From NCBI GenBank assembly GCA_965261695.1, contig OZ253474.1:3100001-3164000 (forward strand): a DNA stretch of 64,000 bases. Direction: 5' to 3'. Below, one piece after another: positions 8,411 to 17,156 of this stretch; position 1 is the stretch's first letter, and every line of letters starts with the position of its first letter. Origin of the DNA: Bin5 sp965261695 (GTDB taxonomy: Bacteria > Chloroflexota > Anaerolineae > Caldilineales > Caldilineaceae). The position numbers and the translations under genes are program-made. Below the pieces are notes generated by a model, which was given only the letters and a program-made list of their open reading frames with translations, did not search any database and was not told the origin of the DNA.

Positions 8411-9295
8411 ATCGACGAAACGCTGCGCCGCGAACTGCCCCATCGCTTTCTGGGCTACCCGACGAACTTCACTGAACCGGACCCGACTGACGACGGGACC
8501 CGGCTCATGCGGGTTACAGAAAGGGGTCCGGTCAATTACTTGGTGGAAATGCTGACCATCAGCGGGTTCTTCCGCTCCTATCTGAATTTCGACGTGGACA
8601 GGACGGTCGGGCCGGCGGACTGGCTGACTTTCCCCCAGCAGAAGCTGCGCTCGATCAGCGCCGGGGGGATTTTCCATGACGACATCGGCCTGGATGGCGT
8701 GCGGGCGCGGTTCGCCTGGTATCCGCCGGATCTGTGGCGTTATCTCCTGGCCGCGGGCTGGTCGCGCATCGGCCAGGAGGAGCATCTGATGGGGCGCGCC
8801 GGGCTGGTGGGCGATGAATTAGGCTCGGCGCTGATCGCCTCGCGGCTGGTGCGGGATCTGATGCGGCTCTGCTTCCTGATGGAGCGCCAGTATGCGCCAT
8901 ACGCGAAATGGTTCGGCACGGCTTTCTCGCAGTTGGACAGCGCAGCGCAGTTGACCGACATATTGCTGGCTGTGCAGCGGGCGCATACCTGGCAGGAACG
9001 GGACCGGTGGCTGAGCGAGTCCTATCATGTCGCGGCCGCCCATCACAATCGGCTGGCGCTTACCGAAACGATGCCGGAAAGGACAAGAGCCTTCTTCGGG
9101 CGGCCCTTCCGCGTCATCGCGCTGCACGGCTTTGCCGATGCGCTGCTGCGCTCGATCAGCGACCCGAACGTGGCTCAGCTGGCCCAACGCCGGCCCATCG
9201 GCAGCATCGATCAGTTCAGCGACAGTACAGATCTGCTGGAGGCAACGGAGTTGAGGCCGGCGCTGCGTGCATTGTACACGCCCGCGCTCACGTAG
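8411..9295 (+). pseudogene. 5'-truncated DUF4037 nucleotidyltransferase-like protein
   Basis: About 294 codons matching the C-terminal two thirds of DUF4037 proteins, which have a nucleotidyltransferase-like N-terminus and are otherwise uncharacterised. Landmarks are PHRFLGYPTNF at the start, ADWLTFPQQKLRSI, YPPDLWRYLLAAGW with RIGQEE, and RLCFLMERQYAPYAKWFG. The N-terminal region with the GSD-type nucleotidyltransferase motif is missing, cut at the right end of the insertion sequence. A TTG inside the IS end (8393) is in frame, but a product from it would lack the presumed catalytic part. The gene is therefore called broken. Confidence 0.8.
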
Positions 9296-9337
9296 CGCAT
9301 CAGAGCAGGCAACGCAACATTTCTGGAGACTTTTTTT

Positions 9338-10249
9338 ATGCCTTCGACACTTACCAGCGAGCGGCTGGTTCTGCGGCCCCTCGAGCTTGCTGATGCGGAT
9401 GATCTGTATGACTTTTATCGTCGGCCCGACGCGATGCGTTTCGTAGATGTGCCACCCCACACCTCCCCGGCGCAGACGCGAGAAGTGGTCGACTACAAGT
9501 ACAACGGGCCGAGCACGACCTGGACCGTGCGCACCGCCGCGGACGGCCCCGCCCTGGGGTTCGTCGAATATATCGGCAACGCCGGTGTGCCGGGGATGGG
9601 CTACATGCTGCACCCGGACTACTGGGGCAACGGCTACATGAGCGAAGCTGTGCGTGCTGCCCTCGATCATGGCTTTGACGAGATGGGGCTGGACCGGGTG
9701 GAGTTGTGGATCGTTGAACAGAACACGGCCTCTTTGCGCCTGGCCGAACGGGTCGGCTTCAGGCGGAGGGGGCGACTGCGCCAGAAGTATGGCAAAGACG
9801 CGACCGGCCATGATAAAATCGTCTACGGCATCACGGCAGAGCAGTGGCGCACGGGCCGGTTGCCGGGTAACGCCCAAGCCGCATACCAGCTGGCTCCGAT
9901 TCTGGCCGTGCCGGATGTGCTGGCCGCGGCCGAGTTCTACTGCGAAAAGTTGGGCTTCACCATCAGCTTTCTCTACGGCAATCCGCCCACGCACGGCGGC
10001 ATCCACTGCGGTGAATGGACATCAGAGGGCGCGCATCTTCAACTTTCTTACACAGACAAACCGCTGCCACCGAAACTGCCCGTTGGCTTCTATGTTTTCA
10101 TGGGCGAGGACGTCGACGGCCTCTTCAAACGTTTCCAGGCTGTCGGCGTTCATATCGAAAGGGAACCGACGAACGAACCCTGGGGCATGAGGGAGTTCGC
10201 CATCCGCGATCTGAATGGCTATCTGCTGCGCTTCGGCAGGCCGAGCTGA
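9338..10249 (+). CDS. GNAT acetyltransferase fused to a glyoxalase-fold domain
   Basis: A 303-residue two-domain protein. Residues ~5-170 are a RimJ/RimL-type GNAT N-acetyltransferase: TSERLVLRPLELADADDL opens the fold, GYMLHPDYWGNGYMSEAVRA (residues ~88-107) is the acetyl-CoA-binding region, and NTASLRLAERVGF is the following helix. Residues ~184-303 form a vicinal-oxygen-chelate (glyoxalase/bleomycin-resistance) domain, starting LAPILAVPDVLAAAEFYCEKLGF and ending with a DLNGYLLRFG strand. The ATG has a TGGAG site 10 nt upstream. The fusion suggests modification and binding of the same small molecule, perhaps resistance or detoxification. The substrate cannot be inferred. Confidence 0.85.
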   Translation: MPSTLTSERLVLRPLELADADDLYDFYRRPDAMRFVDVPPHTSPAQTREVVDYKYNGPSTTWTVRTAADGPALGFVEYIGNAGVPGMGYMLHPDYWGNGYMSEAVRAALDHGFDEMGLDRVELWIVEQNTASLRLAERVGFRRRGRLRQKYGKDATGHDKIVYGITAEQWRTGRLPGNAQAAYQLAPILAVPDVLAAAEFYCEKLGFTISFLYGNPPTHGGIHCGEWTSEGAHLQLSYTDKPLPPKLPVGFYVFMGEDVDGLFKRFQAVGVHIEREPTNEPWGMREFAIRDLNGYLLRFGRPS

Positions 10250-10397
10250 GGGGAACGAAACTCGCGACCGTTGCAGAGTGACCGCGCTCCGTATTGGCGC
10301 TGGCTCGCGGATTGTCAGTCTAGAGTTTCGTTCTTTCCTCCATTTTTGAAACGGCTCAGCGCGTCCGACATTGCGACGCCCGATCGAGGGAGATGCT

Positions 10398-11735
10398 ATG
10401 ATTGCGGGGCAGGATAGGGCTGCGCCAGCAACGAATCGTGCGCAAAAAGGACAACTGTGGCAGTTCGCGCGCGGGCGCGGTATGAGTCGTCGGCGTTTCC
10501 TGCGGCTGCTGACGGCTGGGGGAACGGCCGCGGTCCTGGCAGCGTGTACAGGGGTGCAACTGCCGGTCGCAGCGCCGCCTGCCGCCGAACACATGGTTGA
10601 ACGCGCTACCGCTTCGCTAGATGAGCGCGGGTCAGCGGAGGTGCCTCTTCACTTCAAGGATCCAACGCCGTTTATCGATCACGGCGGCGGGAATCTGGAA
10701 GCGCGTCTGCAAGACACGCAGGGATTGATCACGCCAAACCGGTTCTTCTTTGTGCGCAACAACTCGGTCAGCCTGGATGTGGATGCGGCCGACTGGCGGC
10801 TGTCTGTCGAGGGGGATGCAATCGCCAATCCCCTGGAGTTGTTCTACGACGACATACGGAATCTGCCCAGCCGCACGCTTATTTCCTATCTGGAGTGCGG
10901 CGGCAACCATCGGGCCATGTTCGACCTGGTGAAAGGGCGACCGGCGCAAGGCACGCAATGGATGACCGGCGCGGTCAGCAACGGCGACTGGACGGGCGTA
11001 TCTTTGCGGGACGTGCTGACGCTGGCCGGTATCACCAAGGAGGCGGTCAGCGTGCTTCTGATCGGGCTGGATGCCGATTCGCCGGAAGAGGGTTTCCGCC
11101 GCGTCATGCCGGTCGCGAAGGCGATGGATGCGGATACGCTGCTGGCCTATGCGCTGAACGGTGAGAGCCTGCCCAAAGATCATGGCTTTCCTGTGCGGGC
11201 GCTGGCGCCTGGATGGGTGGGCAGCGCCAGTATCAAGTGGCTGGGCCGGATTGTCGTCTCTTCAGAACAGCTCTGGACCCGCAACAACACGACCTCGTAC
11301 ACGCTGATCGGCGATGACTATCCGCCAGAGGGCGAAGCGTTGGGCAAGGTGGTTAGAACGCAGACGATCAAGAGCGCGCTGGCGCTTCCGTGGCCGGCTG
11401 AGTTGGCCGCAGGCGGATACCGCATCCACGGCTACGCGCACTCGCCGACCGGCCCGATTGCCAAAGTGGAGTGGAGCCTCGACTCCGGCAAAACCTGGAG
11501 CGGCGCGGCCATAACGACGCCGCAGGTCCAACCCGGGCTCAAACAGCGGAGCGATAGCGCATTCAGATATTCGTGGGCGCGCTTTGGTTTCGCGTGGGAG
11601 GCGCAGCCGGGCGAGTACTCCATTATGACGCGTGCCACGGACGCAGCGGGCAACACACAACCGGACGAGATTCCCTTCAACGAAAAGGGCTATCTCTTCA
11701 ACCAGCCGGTCCCTCATCCGATTCGGGTAACATGA
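10398..11735 (+). CDS. Tat-exported sulfite-oxidase-type molybdopterin enzyme
   Basis: A 445-residue molybdenum enzyme of the sulfite oxidase family. It starts with a twin-arginine signal (RRRFLRLL, residues 31-38) followed by a lipobox-like LAAC (Cys50), so it is probably exported folded and lipid-anchored. The Mo-cofactor domain holds the conserved Cys ligand in YLECGGN (Cys167), WMTGAVSNGDWTGVSLRDVL and DHGFPVRALAPGWVG. The C-terminal Mo-co dimerisation domain covers roughly residues 315-445 (VEWSLDSGKTW, WARFGFAWE). ATG 10398 was chosen over an upstream in-frame TTG because GAGGGA lies 7 nt before it. A MoaB/Mog-like cofactor protein is encoded at 51.4 kb. Whether the substrate is sulfite, methionine sulfoxide or nitrate is not evident. 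Confidence 0.9.
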   Translation: MIAGQDRAAPATNRAQKGQLWQFARGRGMSRRRFLRLLTAGGTAAVLAACTGVQLPVAAPPAAEHMVERATASLDERGSAEVPLHFKDPTPFIDHGGGNLEARLQDTQGLITPNRFFFVRNNSVSLDVDAADWRLSVEGDAIANPLELFYDDIRNLPSRTLISYLECGGNHRAMFDLVKGRPAQGTQWMTGAVSNGDWTGVSLRDVLTLAGITKEAVSVLLIGLDADSPEEGFRRVMPVAKAMDADTLLAYALNGESLPKDHGFPVRALAPGWVGSASIKWLGRIVVSSEQLWTRNNTTSYTLIGDDYPPEGEALGKVVRTQTIKSALALPWPAELAAGGYRIHGYAHSPTGPIAKVEWSLDSGKTWSGAAITTPQVQPGLKQRSDSAFRYSWARFGFAWEAQPGEYSIMTRATDAAGNTQPDEIPFNEKGYLFNQPVPHPIRVT

Positions 11736-11776
11736 AGCAGTAGCCACTGACGTTGCCCTCTTGCACGAGGCATCCT

Positions 11777-13579
11777 ATGAAAGAGATCGCCGAACACACA
11801 AGAATTATCTCGGTTGCCGAGATGCAGCGCCTGGAGAAGGAGGCTGATGCGGCCGGCCAGAGCTATGCGGCGATGATGGAACTGGCCGGTACAGCCCTGG
11901 CCGAAGCGATCCAGGAGAGCTTCCCGCGCCGCGCGGATCGATCGGTGCTGGTGTTGGCGGGGCCGGGCAACAATGGCGGCGATGGGTTGGTCTGCGCACG
12001 GCATCTCAGCGACGCCGGTTATCGCGTGCGGGTCTATTTGTGGAAGCGCAAAACCGGGCCGCAGGAGGACTACGAGGGCCACTACGGCCAACTGCTCGAA
12101 CGCAACGTATCGACCCACAGCGCAGAAGAGGACGTGGATGCGGTGCAGCTGCGAGTCTGGTTGGACGAAGCCTCTGTCGTGGTTGATGCGCTCCTTGGCA
12201 CGGGAGCCAATCGCCCCATTGAGGGCGTGCTGGCCCGCATCCTCCAACAGCTGGCCGAGGTACGCAGTCGTCGCCTGTCAGTTGAGGGGGCCGGCGCGAG
12301 GGAAGTTGGTTCAGGCGCTGCGCCTGAACCGGCTGGATCGGGTGAGCACTCTTCTCCGGTTGTCGTCGCCGTTGATGTTCCCAGCGGTCTGAACGCGGAT
12401 ACTGGGGCGCTGGACCCAGCCACCGTCCCAGCCGATATGACCGTCACCTTCGGCTGCGCCAAGATCGGGCATTTTCAATTCCCGGGCGCGGCGATCCTCG
12501 GCGAGCTGGTGGTTGCGGACATCGGCATTCCGCCGGAGTTGACCGCCGACGCGCGCACATTCTTCCTTACGCCCGAACAGATCGCCGATCTTTTGCCAAC
12601 GCGCAGCCGCAACAGCCACAAGGGCACCTTTGGCAAAGGGATGGCGGTCGTCGGCAGCGTCAACTATCCCGGCGCCGCTTTTCTCAGCTGCGCGGCGATG
12701 GGCCGTGTTGGGGCGGGGCTGGTGACGGGGGCTATTCCCCAGCCCGTGTGGGTGCCTGTGTCATCCGCCCTGGCCGAACCGACCTGGCTCCTGCTCAGCC
12801 ACGATCTGGGCGTCGTGAACGAAGACGCGGCGGCCACCATCAATGCTAAGCTGAGTGACTACAATGCCCTGCTCATCGGCTGCGGGCTGGGCCAGGAAAA
12901 TGCCACCCGCAGGTTCATGGAGCGGTTTCTGCGCAGAAATCACAGGCAGCTCCCCTCCGCATTGCCGGGCGGATTCGCCGAGCCGGATAGGGAGACAAGC
13001 GCGGACGAGCAGGCTGAGTCGGATGCGGAGATCAATTCCCCTTTCGGCACCATCCGCCGTCGGGACCAACTGCCGTCGGACATCCTGCCCCTGCCGCCGA
13101 CGGTCATTGACGCGGACGGTCTCAACAACCTGGCCCAGTTGGACGACTGGCCGTCGTTTCTGCCGGCTGACTGCATTCTGACCCCTCACCCGGCGGAGAT
13201 GGCCCGTCTGTGCGGCCTCTCGTCGGTGCAGGAGGTCGGCGACAACCGCTGGGCGCTGGCGCGGGCGCGGGCCGCCGCCTGGAAGGTCGTCATACTGCTC
13301 AAAGGCCCGTACACGGTTATCGCCAATCCGGAGGGAGATCTGGCCGTCCTGCCCGTCGCCACCGCTGCTCTGGCCACCGCCGGCACGGGCGACGTTCTGG
13401 CCGGTGTCATCACCGGTCTGTTGGCTCAGGGTCTGTCTGCCTTCCACGCCGCCTGTCTGGGGGCCTGGCTCCACGGCCGGGCGGGTGAGCTCTGCGAACA
13501 GAAGATCGGTTGCGCAGGGGTCGTCGCCAGAGATCTGCTGCCCCTTTTGCCTGCGGCGATGAATCAGTTGCGAGAATAG
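11777..13579 (+). CDS. nnr: bifunctional NAD(P)HX epimerase/dehydratase
   Basis: A 600-residue metabolite-repair enzyme joining the YjeF N-terminal NAD(P)HX epimerase and the C-terminal ADP-dependent NAD(P)HX dehydratase, which together restore hydrated NADH and NADPH. The epimerase part has AGPGNNGGDG (61-70) and the PSGLNADTG loop. The dehydratase part has RNSHKGTFGKGM near residue 280, LTPHPAEMARL near 468-478 and the nucleotide loop TAGTGDVLAG near 536-545. ATG 11777 has GAGG 6 nt upstream and is preferred over an upstream TTG. An acidic, low-complexity insertion of about 50 residues (roughly 390-440, EPDRETSADEQAESDAE) splits the dehydratase domain and is not typical. Confidence 0.93.
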   Translation: MKEIAEHTRIISVAEMQRLEKEADAAGQSYAAMMELAGTALAEAIQESFPRRADRSVLVLAGPGNNGGDGLVCARHLSDAGYRVRVYLWKRKTGPQEDYEGHYGQLLERNVSTHSAEEDVDAVQLRVWLDEASVVVDALLGTGANRPIEGVLARILQQLAEVRSRRLSVEGAGAREVGSGAAPEPAGSGEHSSPVVVAVDVPSGLNADTGALDPATVPADMTVTFGCAKIGHFQFPGAAILGELVVADIGIPPELTADARTFFLTPEQIADLLPTRSRNSHKGTFGKGMAVVGSVNYPGAAFLSCAAMGRVGAGLVTGAIPQPVWVPVSSALAEPTWLLLSHDLGVVNEDAAATINAKLSDYNALLIGCGLGQENATRRFMERFLRRNHRQLPSALPGGFAEPDRETSADEQAESDAEINSPFGTIRRRDQLPSDILPLPPTVIDADGLNNLAQLDDWPSFLPADCILTPHPAEMARLCGLSSVQEVGDNRWALARARAAAWKVVILLKGPYTVIANPEGDLAVLPVATAALATAGTGDVLAGVITGLLAQGLSAFHAACLGAWLHGRAGELCEQKIGCAGVVARDLLPLLPAAMNQLRE

Positions 13580-13652
13580 ACGACGGAGGCGGCAGGACAG
13601 ACAGCCGTGATGAACATGCAGCAAAATGGTGTTACTGAAAACGACAAACTGA

Positions 13653-14315
13653 CTACCGAAAACTGCTGTTGGCCTGCCACGCCCGGCGTTGGGCGCGCGC
13701 CCGCTCGATCAGGTCGGCCATGGGCTGCTGCGGGCCGGTGACGAGGCAGCTGCCCACGCCGATGGCCGCGGCGCCGGCGCCGGCCCAGGCGGCGGCGTTT
13801 TCCGGGCCGATGCCGCCGGTGGGTACAAACTCGATATCATCCAACGGGGCGCGCAAGGCTTTGAGATAGGCGGGGCCGCCGATGTTGGCGGGAAAGAGCT
13901 TCAGCAGGCGGGAGCCGCCCGCGTGGGCGCGATCGGCTTCGGTGGCGGTATAGACACCGGGGATGTGCAGAATGTCGGCTATGCGGGCCTGCGCGACGAC
14001 GTCCGGATTCAACCCTGGCGCCACGGTGAACTGTGCGCCGGCCGCCGCGGCCGCATCGAACTGTTCCACGGTCCGCACGGTCCCGGCTCCGATGTTCAAA
14101 TTGTCACCAAAGCGCGCCCGCAACATCTGAATCAGTTCCAGCGCGCCGGGCGTGTTGAGCGTCACCTCCATCACCAGCACTGGGGCGGCCAGCAACGCGT
14201 CCCCGATTTCCAGGACTTTGTGGGCGGGGAAGTCTCCCCGCACGATCGCTACGATACCGTCATCCTGCACCCTGCGCGCCATCTCATCGATCGCGCAGCC
14301 CATGTTCGCGCTCAT
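13653..14315 (-). CDS. eda: KDPG/KHG aldolase
   Basis: A ~220-residue class I aldolase cleaving 2-keto-3-deoxy-6-phosphogluconate (and/or 4-hydroxy-2-oxoglutarate). Family landmarks are GIVAIVRG near the start, MEVTLNTPGALE with the conserved Glu, NIGAGTVRT, FTVAPGLNPDV, and KLFPANIGGPAYLKAL with the Schiff-base Lys in the LLKLFPA segment. GFPTGGIGPEN-like (here FVPTGGIGPENA) closes the barrel. The start is uncertain. ATG 14315 is used because upstream an AGGAGG site serves a seven-codon ORF whose TGA overlaps this ATG; an in-frame ATG at 14366 would add 17 residues unlike the family. No other Entner-Doudoroff gene is adjacent. Confidence 0.85.
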   Translation of the reverse strand: MSANMGCAIDEMARRVQDDGIVAIVRGDFPAHKVLEIGDALLAAPVLVMEVTLNTPGALELIQMLRARFGDNLNIGAGTVRTVEQFDAAAAAGAQFTVAPGLNPDVVAQARIADILHIPGVYTATEADRAHAGGSRLLKLFPANIGGPAYLKALRAPLDDIEFVPTGGIGPENAAAWAGAGAAAIGVGSCLVTGPQQPMADLIERARAQRRAWQANSSFR

Positions 14316-14459
14316 ATAGCGAAGCGGTAGCGCATTTGCAACCCCTCCTGGACAAAGATGAAACATCCCGACAACTTCTGCTCTTAAGACGATTTCTCGA
14401 ATGCTCCGAACCTATAGTAGTATAGCATTGATCAACTCGTTGACTGGAGGAATATCTGC

Positions 14460-15488
14460 ATGAATATAGCCCTGGACGTCATGGGCGGCGACAATGCGCC
14501 AGGTGAGATTGTTGCTGGCGCGATTTTGGCGGCCCGCCAATTCGACGTGACTGTCTCCCTGGTCGGTCGGCCGGACGTCATAGAGCGGGAGTTGGCAAGA
14601 CATTCGACTCACGGCCTGGATCTGCCGATTGTGCCTGCATTGGAAGTCATTGAAATGTCGGAAAAACCGGCCAAAGCGGTGCGCGCCAAGAAAGACAGTT
14701 CGATGGTTGTGGCCTGCAAGCTGGTGAAGGAAGGCGCGGCCGATGCCTTTGTGACCGCAGGCAGCACGGGCGGCGCTCTGGCTGCCGGCATCCTGCACTT
14801 TGGTCGAATGCAGAGCATACAGCGGCCGGCGTTGATCATTCCTTTTCCCACCGCGCGGGGCTTTTGTCTGATTTTGGATGTTGGGGCCAATGCCGACGTC
14901 AAGCCGAGGCAGTTGCAGCAGTTCGGCGTGATGGGCAGCATCTACTCCCGCCGCATTATGGGCGTGCAGAACCCGATCGTCCGCATTCTGAGCAACGGTG
15001 AAGAAGTAGGCAAGGGTAGTCAACTGGTACTGGAGGCGACCGCTCTGCTGGAGAAGACGCCGAGCATCCGCTTTCTGGGCAACATCGAAGCGCGCGATGT
15101 GACCAACCATATCGCCGATGTGGTGGTCACGGACGGCTTTTCGGGCAACGTCTTTGTGAAAGGCGCTGAGGGCATCGTGAAACTGGCGCAGGGTGTGTTG
15201 CTGGATGAGATCAGGGCCGGGCCGATCAGCAGCATTGGCGGGCTGTTAGTTCGTTCCGCGCTGCGCAGGATGCACCGGCGGCTGGATGACAGTGAATATG
15301 GCGGCGCGGTGCTGCTGGGGCTGTCCAACCTGCTTATCGTCGGGCACGGCAGAAGCAACACCAACGCCATCCGGCACGCCATCCGGGTGGCCAAGCAGTT
15401 GATCGATTCGTCGCTGGTCGAGGAGATTCAGACAGGAATCAGCGAAGTCATCGACAGCCATGATGAGCTGGTCACTCTCCAACGGTAG
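14460..15488 (+). CDS. plsX: phosphate acyltransferase PlsX
   Basis: A 342-residue PlsX, which converts acyl-ACP and phosphate to acyl-phosphate for the PlsY step of phospholipid synthesis. It begins MNIALDVMGGDNAPGEIV, the family hallmark, and has ATGSTGG-like TAGSTGGALAAG near residue 100, LDVGANADVKPRQLQQF near 138-154 and GFLGNIEARD-like FLGNIEARDVTNHIADVVVTDGF-type sequence near 202-224. The length is normal. A GGAGGAA ribosome site lies 7 nt before the ATG, and a TATAGT box at 14413-14418 may be its -10. It is not followed by the usual fabD/fabG/acpP genes, so it appears detached from a fatty-acid operon. Confidence 0.95.
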   Translation: MNIALDVMGGDNAPGEIVAGAILAARQFDVTVSLVGRPDVIERELARHSTHGLDLPIVPALEVIEMSEKPAKAVRAKKDSSMVVACKLVKEGAADAFVTAGSTGGALAAGILHFGRMQSIQRPALIIPFPTARGFCLILDVGANADVKPRQLQQFGVMGSIYSRRIMGVQNPIVRILSNGEEVGKGSQLVLEATALLEKTPSIRFLGNIEARDVTNHIADVVVTDGFSGNVFVKGAEGIVKLAQGVLLDEIRAGPISSIGGLLVRSALRRMHRRLDDSEYGGAVLLGLSNLLIVGHGRSNTNAIRHAIRVAKQLIDSSLVEEIQTGISEVIDSHDELVTLQR

Positions 15489-15518
15489 CCATACCGATCA
15501 CACAAGTAATCCACCTCT

Positions 15519-16316
15519 ATGAAAGTGTACCGTAATCTGGCAGCGATAAAATCCAGAGAACAGCGGGGCCGGCGAATTGCTCTGGCAGGACTGCCGATCC
15601 TGTTCGTCGGTCTCCTCGCCAGCTTTACGCCCAACTGGTTCCCGTCCGACGCACAGGCTTCCAATGCGCTGGTCGCCTTTGTCCAGCGGTACTGGACTGT
15701 CATCAGTTTTGGCGCATTGGCGGTGGGCTTCATCGCGTTCAATATCGGGAGCTACTACATCAACCGTTTTGCGCCGCGCCGCTGGCCGGGCAGCAAACGA
15801 ACCGCGAGGCCCGATGAGCTTGTTGAAAGCGGGCTGAAAGGGTTCGACGACAAGTATGCGCTTTTCCTGTGGAGGCTGGATGACATGCCCTATATACTGG
15901 TAGGGCCGTCCGGTGTGTGCGTGTTTCTCGTGCGCAGCGATAAGGGTTCGGTGCGGGTAGACGGGGACAAATGGCGGGAACGATTCAGCCTGGGCCGCCT
16001 GCTCACATTTCTCAACCGGGAAGGGCTGGGCAACCCCATGCGAGAGAAGGAGGAGGCTGAACGGAAAATCCTCGAACTGCTTCAGGAGGGGGAGTCGAGC
16101 GGTGCGTTGACCGTGAACGCGTCCGACATCCCAATCGAAAGCGCGGCCGTCTTCATCAACCCGGCCATGCAACTGGAACTTGAGAACCCCACTTTGCCGG
16201 TGCTGCGCGTCGAGCAGTTGAAGAAGTATGTGCGCACGAAGCGGGATCAGCAACTAAGTGCCGGCGACGTGCGCGCGGTGACCGATTTTCTACTCAGTGT
16301 CAGTGGGTTGGCGTAA
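15519..16316 (+). CDS. two-TM membrane protein of unknown function
   Basis: A 265-residue protein not assigned to a named family. It has a short basic N-terminus and two membrane segments (about residues 22-40 and 60-80) separated by a short polar loop. A cytoplasmic alpha/beta domain of about 180 residues follows. That domain contains LVESGLKGFDDKYALFLWRLDDMPYILVGPSGVCVFLV, in pieces reminiscent of NERD-type nuclease-related domains, but the catalytic residues are not convincing. The C-terminal part (ELENPTLPVLRVEQLKKYV) also fits that fold. It lies 30 bp after plsX on the same strand and may be co-transcribed. A conserved Chloroflexota hypothetical is the most likely description. Confidence 0.6.
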   Translation: MKVYRNLAAIKSREQRGRRIALAGLPILFVGLLASFTPNWFPSDAQASNALVAFVQRYWTVISFGALAVGFIAFNIGSYYINRFAPRRWPGSKRTARPDELVESGLKGFDDKYALFLWRLDDMPYILVGPSGVCVFLVRSDKGSVRVDGDKWRERFSLGRLLTFLNREGLGNPMREKEEAERKILELLQEGESSGALTVNASDIPIESAAVFINPAMQLELENPTLPVLRVEQLKKYVRTKRDQQLSAGDVRAVTDFLLSVSGLA

Positions 16317-16331
16317 CAGCGCCATTCCCAA

Positions 16332-17096
16332 TCATTCAAACCCCAACCGCCTCTCTTTCAAGCTTACATAGGTCGTGCGCGTGATGATCAGATGGTCGAG
16401 GACATCGATCTGAAGGATCTTCCCTGCGGCGACGATCTGTTCTGTCACCTGCACATCTTCCGGGCTGGGGGCGGGGTCGCCGCTGGGATGATTGTGGACG
16501 ACGATGAGGGCTGCGCTGTTGGCCCGCACCGCCTCTGTAAAGATCTCATTCACACGAATGGCGGCCGCGTTCAGGCTGCCGGCATAGACCTCTGCGATCC
16601 GCTGGACATGGTTTTTTGTATCCAGAAGGACGACCCGCACCTGTTCCCGTTCCAACAGACCCATTTCCAACATCAACAGATTGGCGACATCCTGCGGGCT
16701 TTGAATCTTCGTGCGCTCCTGGGGCGCGGCGAGCAGAAGTCTGCGTCCCAACTCGATAGCGGCTTTGATCTGCGTGACTTTGGCCTTGCCCACGCCGCGG
16801 GCCTCAGTCAACTCCTCAAAGCTGGCCTGGGCCAAGCCGGTCAGGCCATTGAACTCGGTCAGCAACCGTTCGGCCTGTCGAATGACGTTCTCCCCCCGGC
16901 CGCCGGTGCGCAGAATGATAGCCAGGAGTTCAGCGATGCTGAGGGCGCCGGCCCCCGCATACTCCAGCCGTTCCCTGGGGCGCAGGTCTTGCGGCATCTC
17001 TTTAATCGTGTAGGCGATGCGCGCGCGGGGCGTCGTGCCGTCGGTGTTGAGATAGTCGTTGGGCGCAGAGCCGGTGACAGGGGGGATACTGCCCAT
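16332..17096 (-). CDS. radC: RadC family JAB-domain protein
   Basis: A 254-residue RadC-type protein. An N-terminal helix-hairpin-helix-like region (ALSIAELLAIILRTGG near residues 51-66 and EARGVGKAKVTQIKAAIELG) is followed by a JAB/MPN metalloprotease-fold domain. The metal-binding motif is complete: H201 and H203 of HNHPSG, S211 and D214 of SPED. A LDHLIIT strand follows near residue 234. Despite the historical name, a DNA-repair role is not established for the family. The length is slightly greater than usual because of a ~25-residue polar N-terminus. It converges on the two-TM protein gene. Confidence 0.92.
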   Translation of the reverse strand: MGSIPPVTGSAPNDYLNTDGTTPRARIAYTIKEMPQDLRPRERLEYAGAGALSIAELLAIILRTGGRGENVIRQAERLLTEFNGLTGLAQASFEELTEARGVGKAKVTQIKAAIELGRRLLLAAPQERTKIQSPQDVANLLMLEMGLLEREQVRVVLLDTKNHVQRIAEVYAGSLNAAAIRVNEIFTEAVRANSAALIVVHNHPSGDPAPSPEDVQVTEQIVAAGKILQIDVLDHLIITRTTYVSLKERRLGFE

Positions 17097-17156
17097 GGGG
17101 TTGCCTCGTTTCAGGAATTGAGTGTGCTTTTGTCCGGCAAAGTCGTGTCGCGCGTT

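Noticed and set aside
6806..9295. The 75-aa fragment and DUF4037 as one gene split by the IS
   Set aside because: Removal of the IS and one CTAAG keeps the frame, but the 75 residues do not resemble the expected DUF4037 N-terminus, which should hold a nucleotidyltransferase motif.
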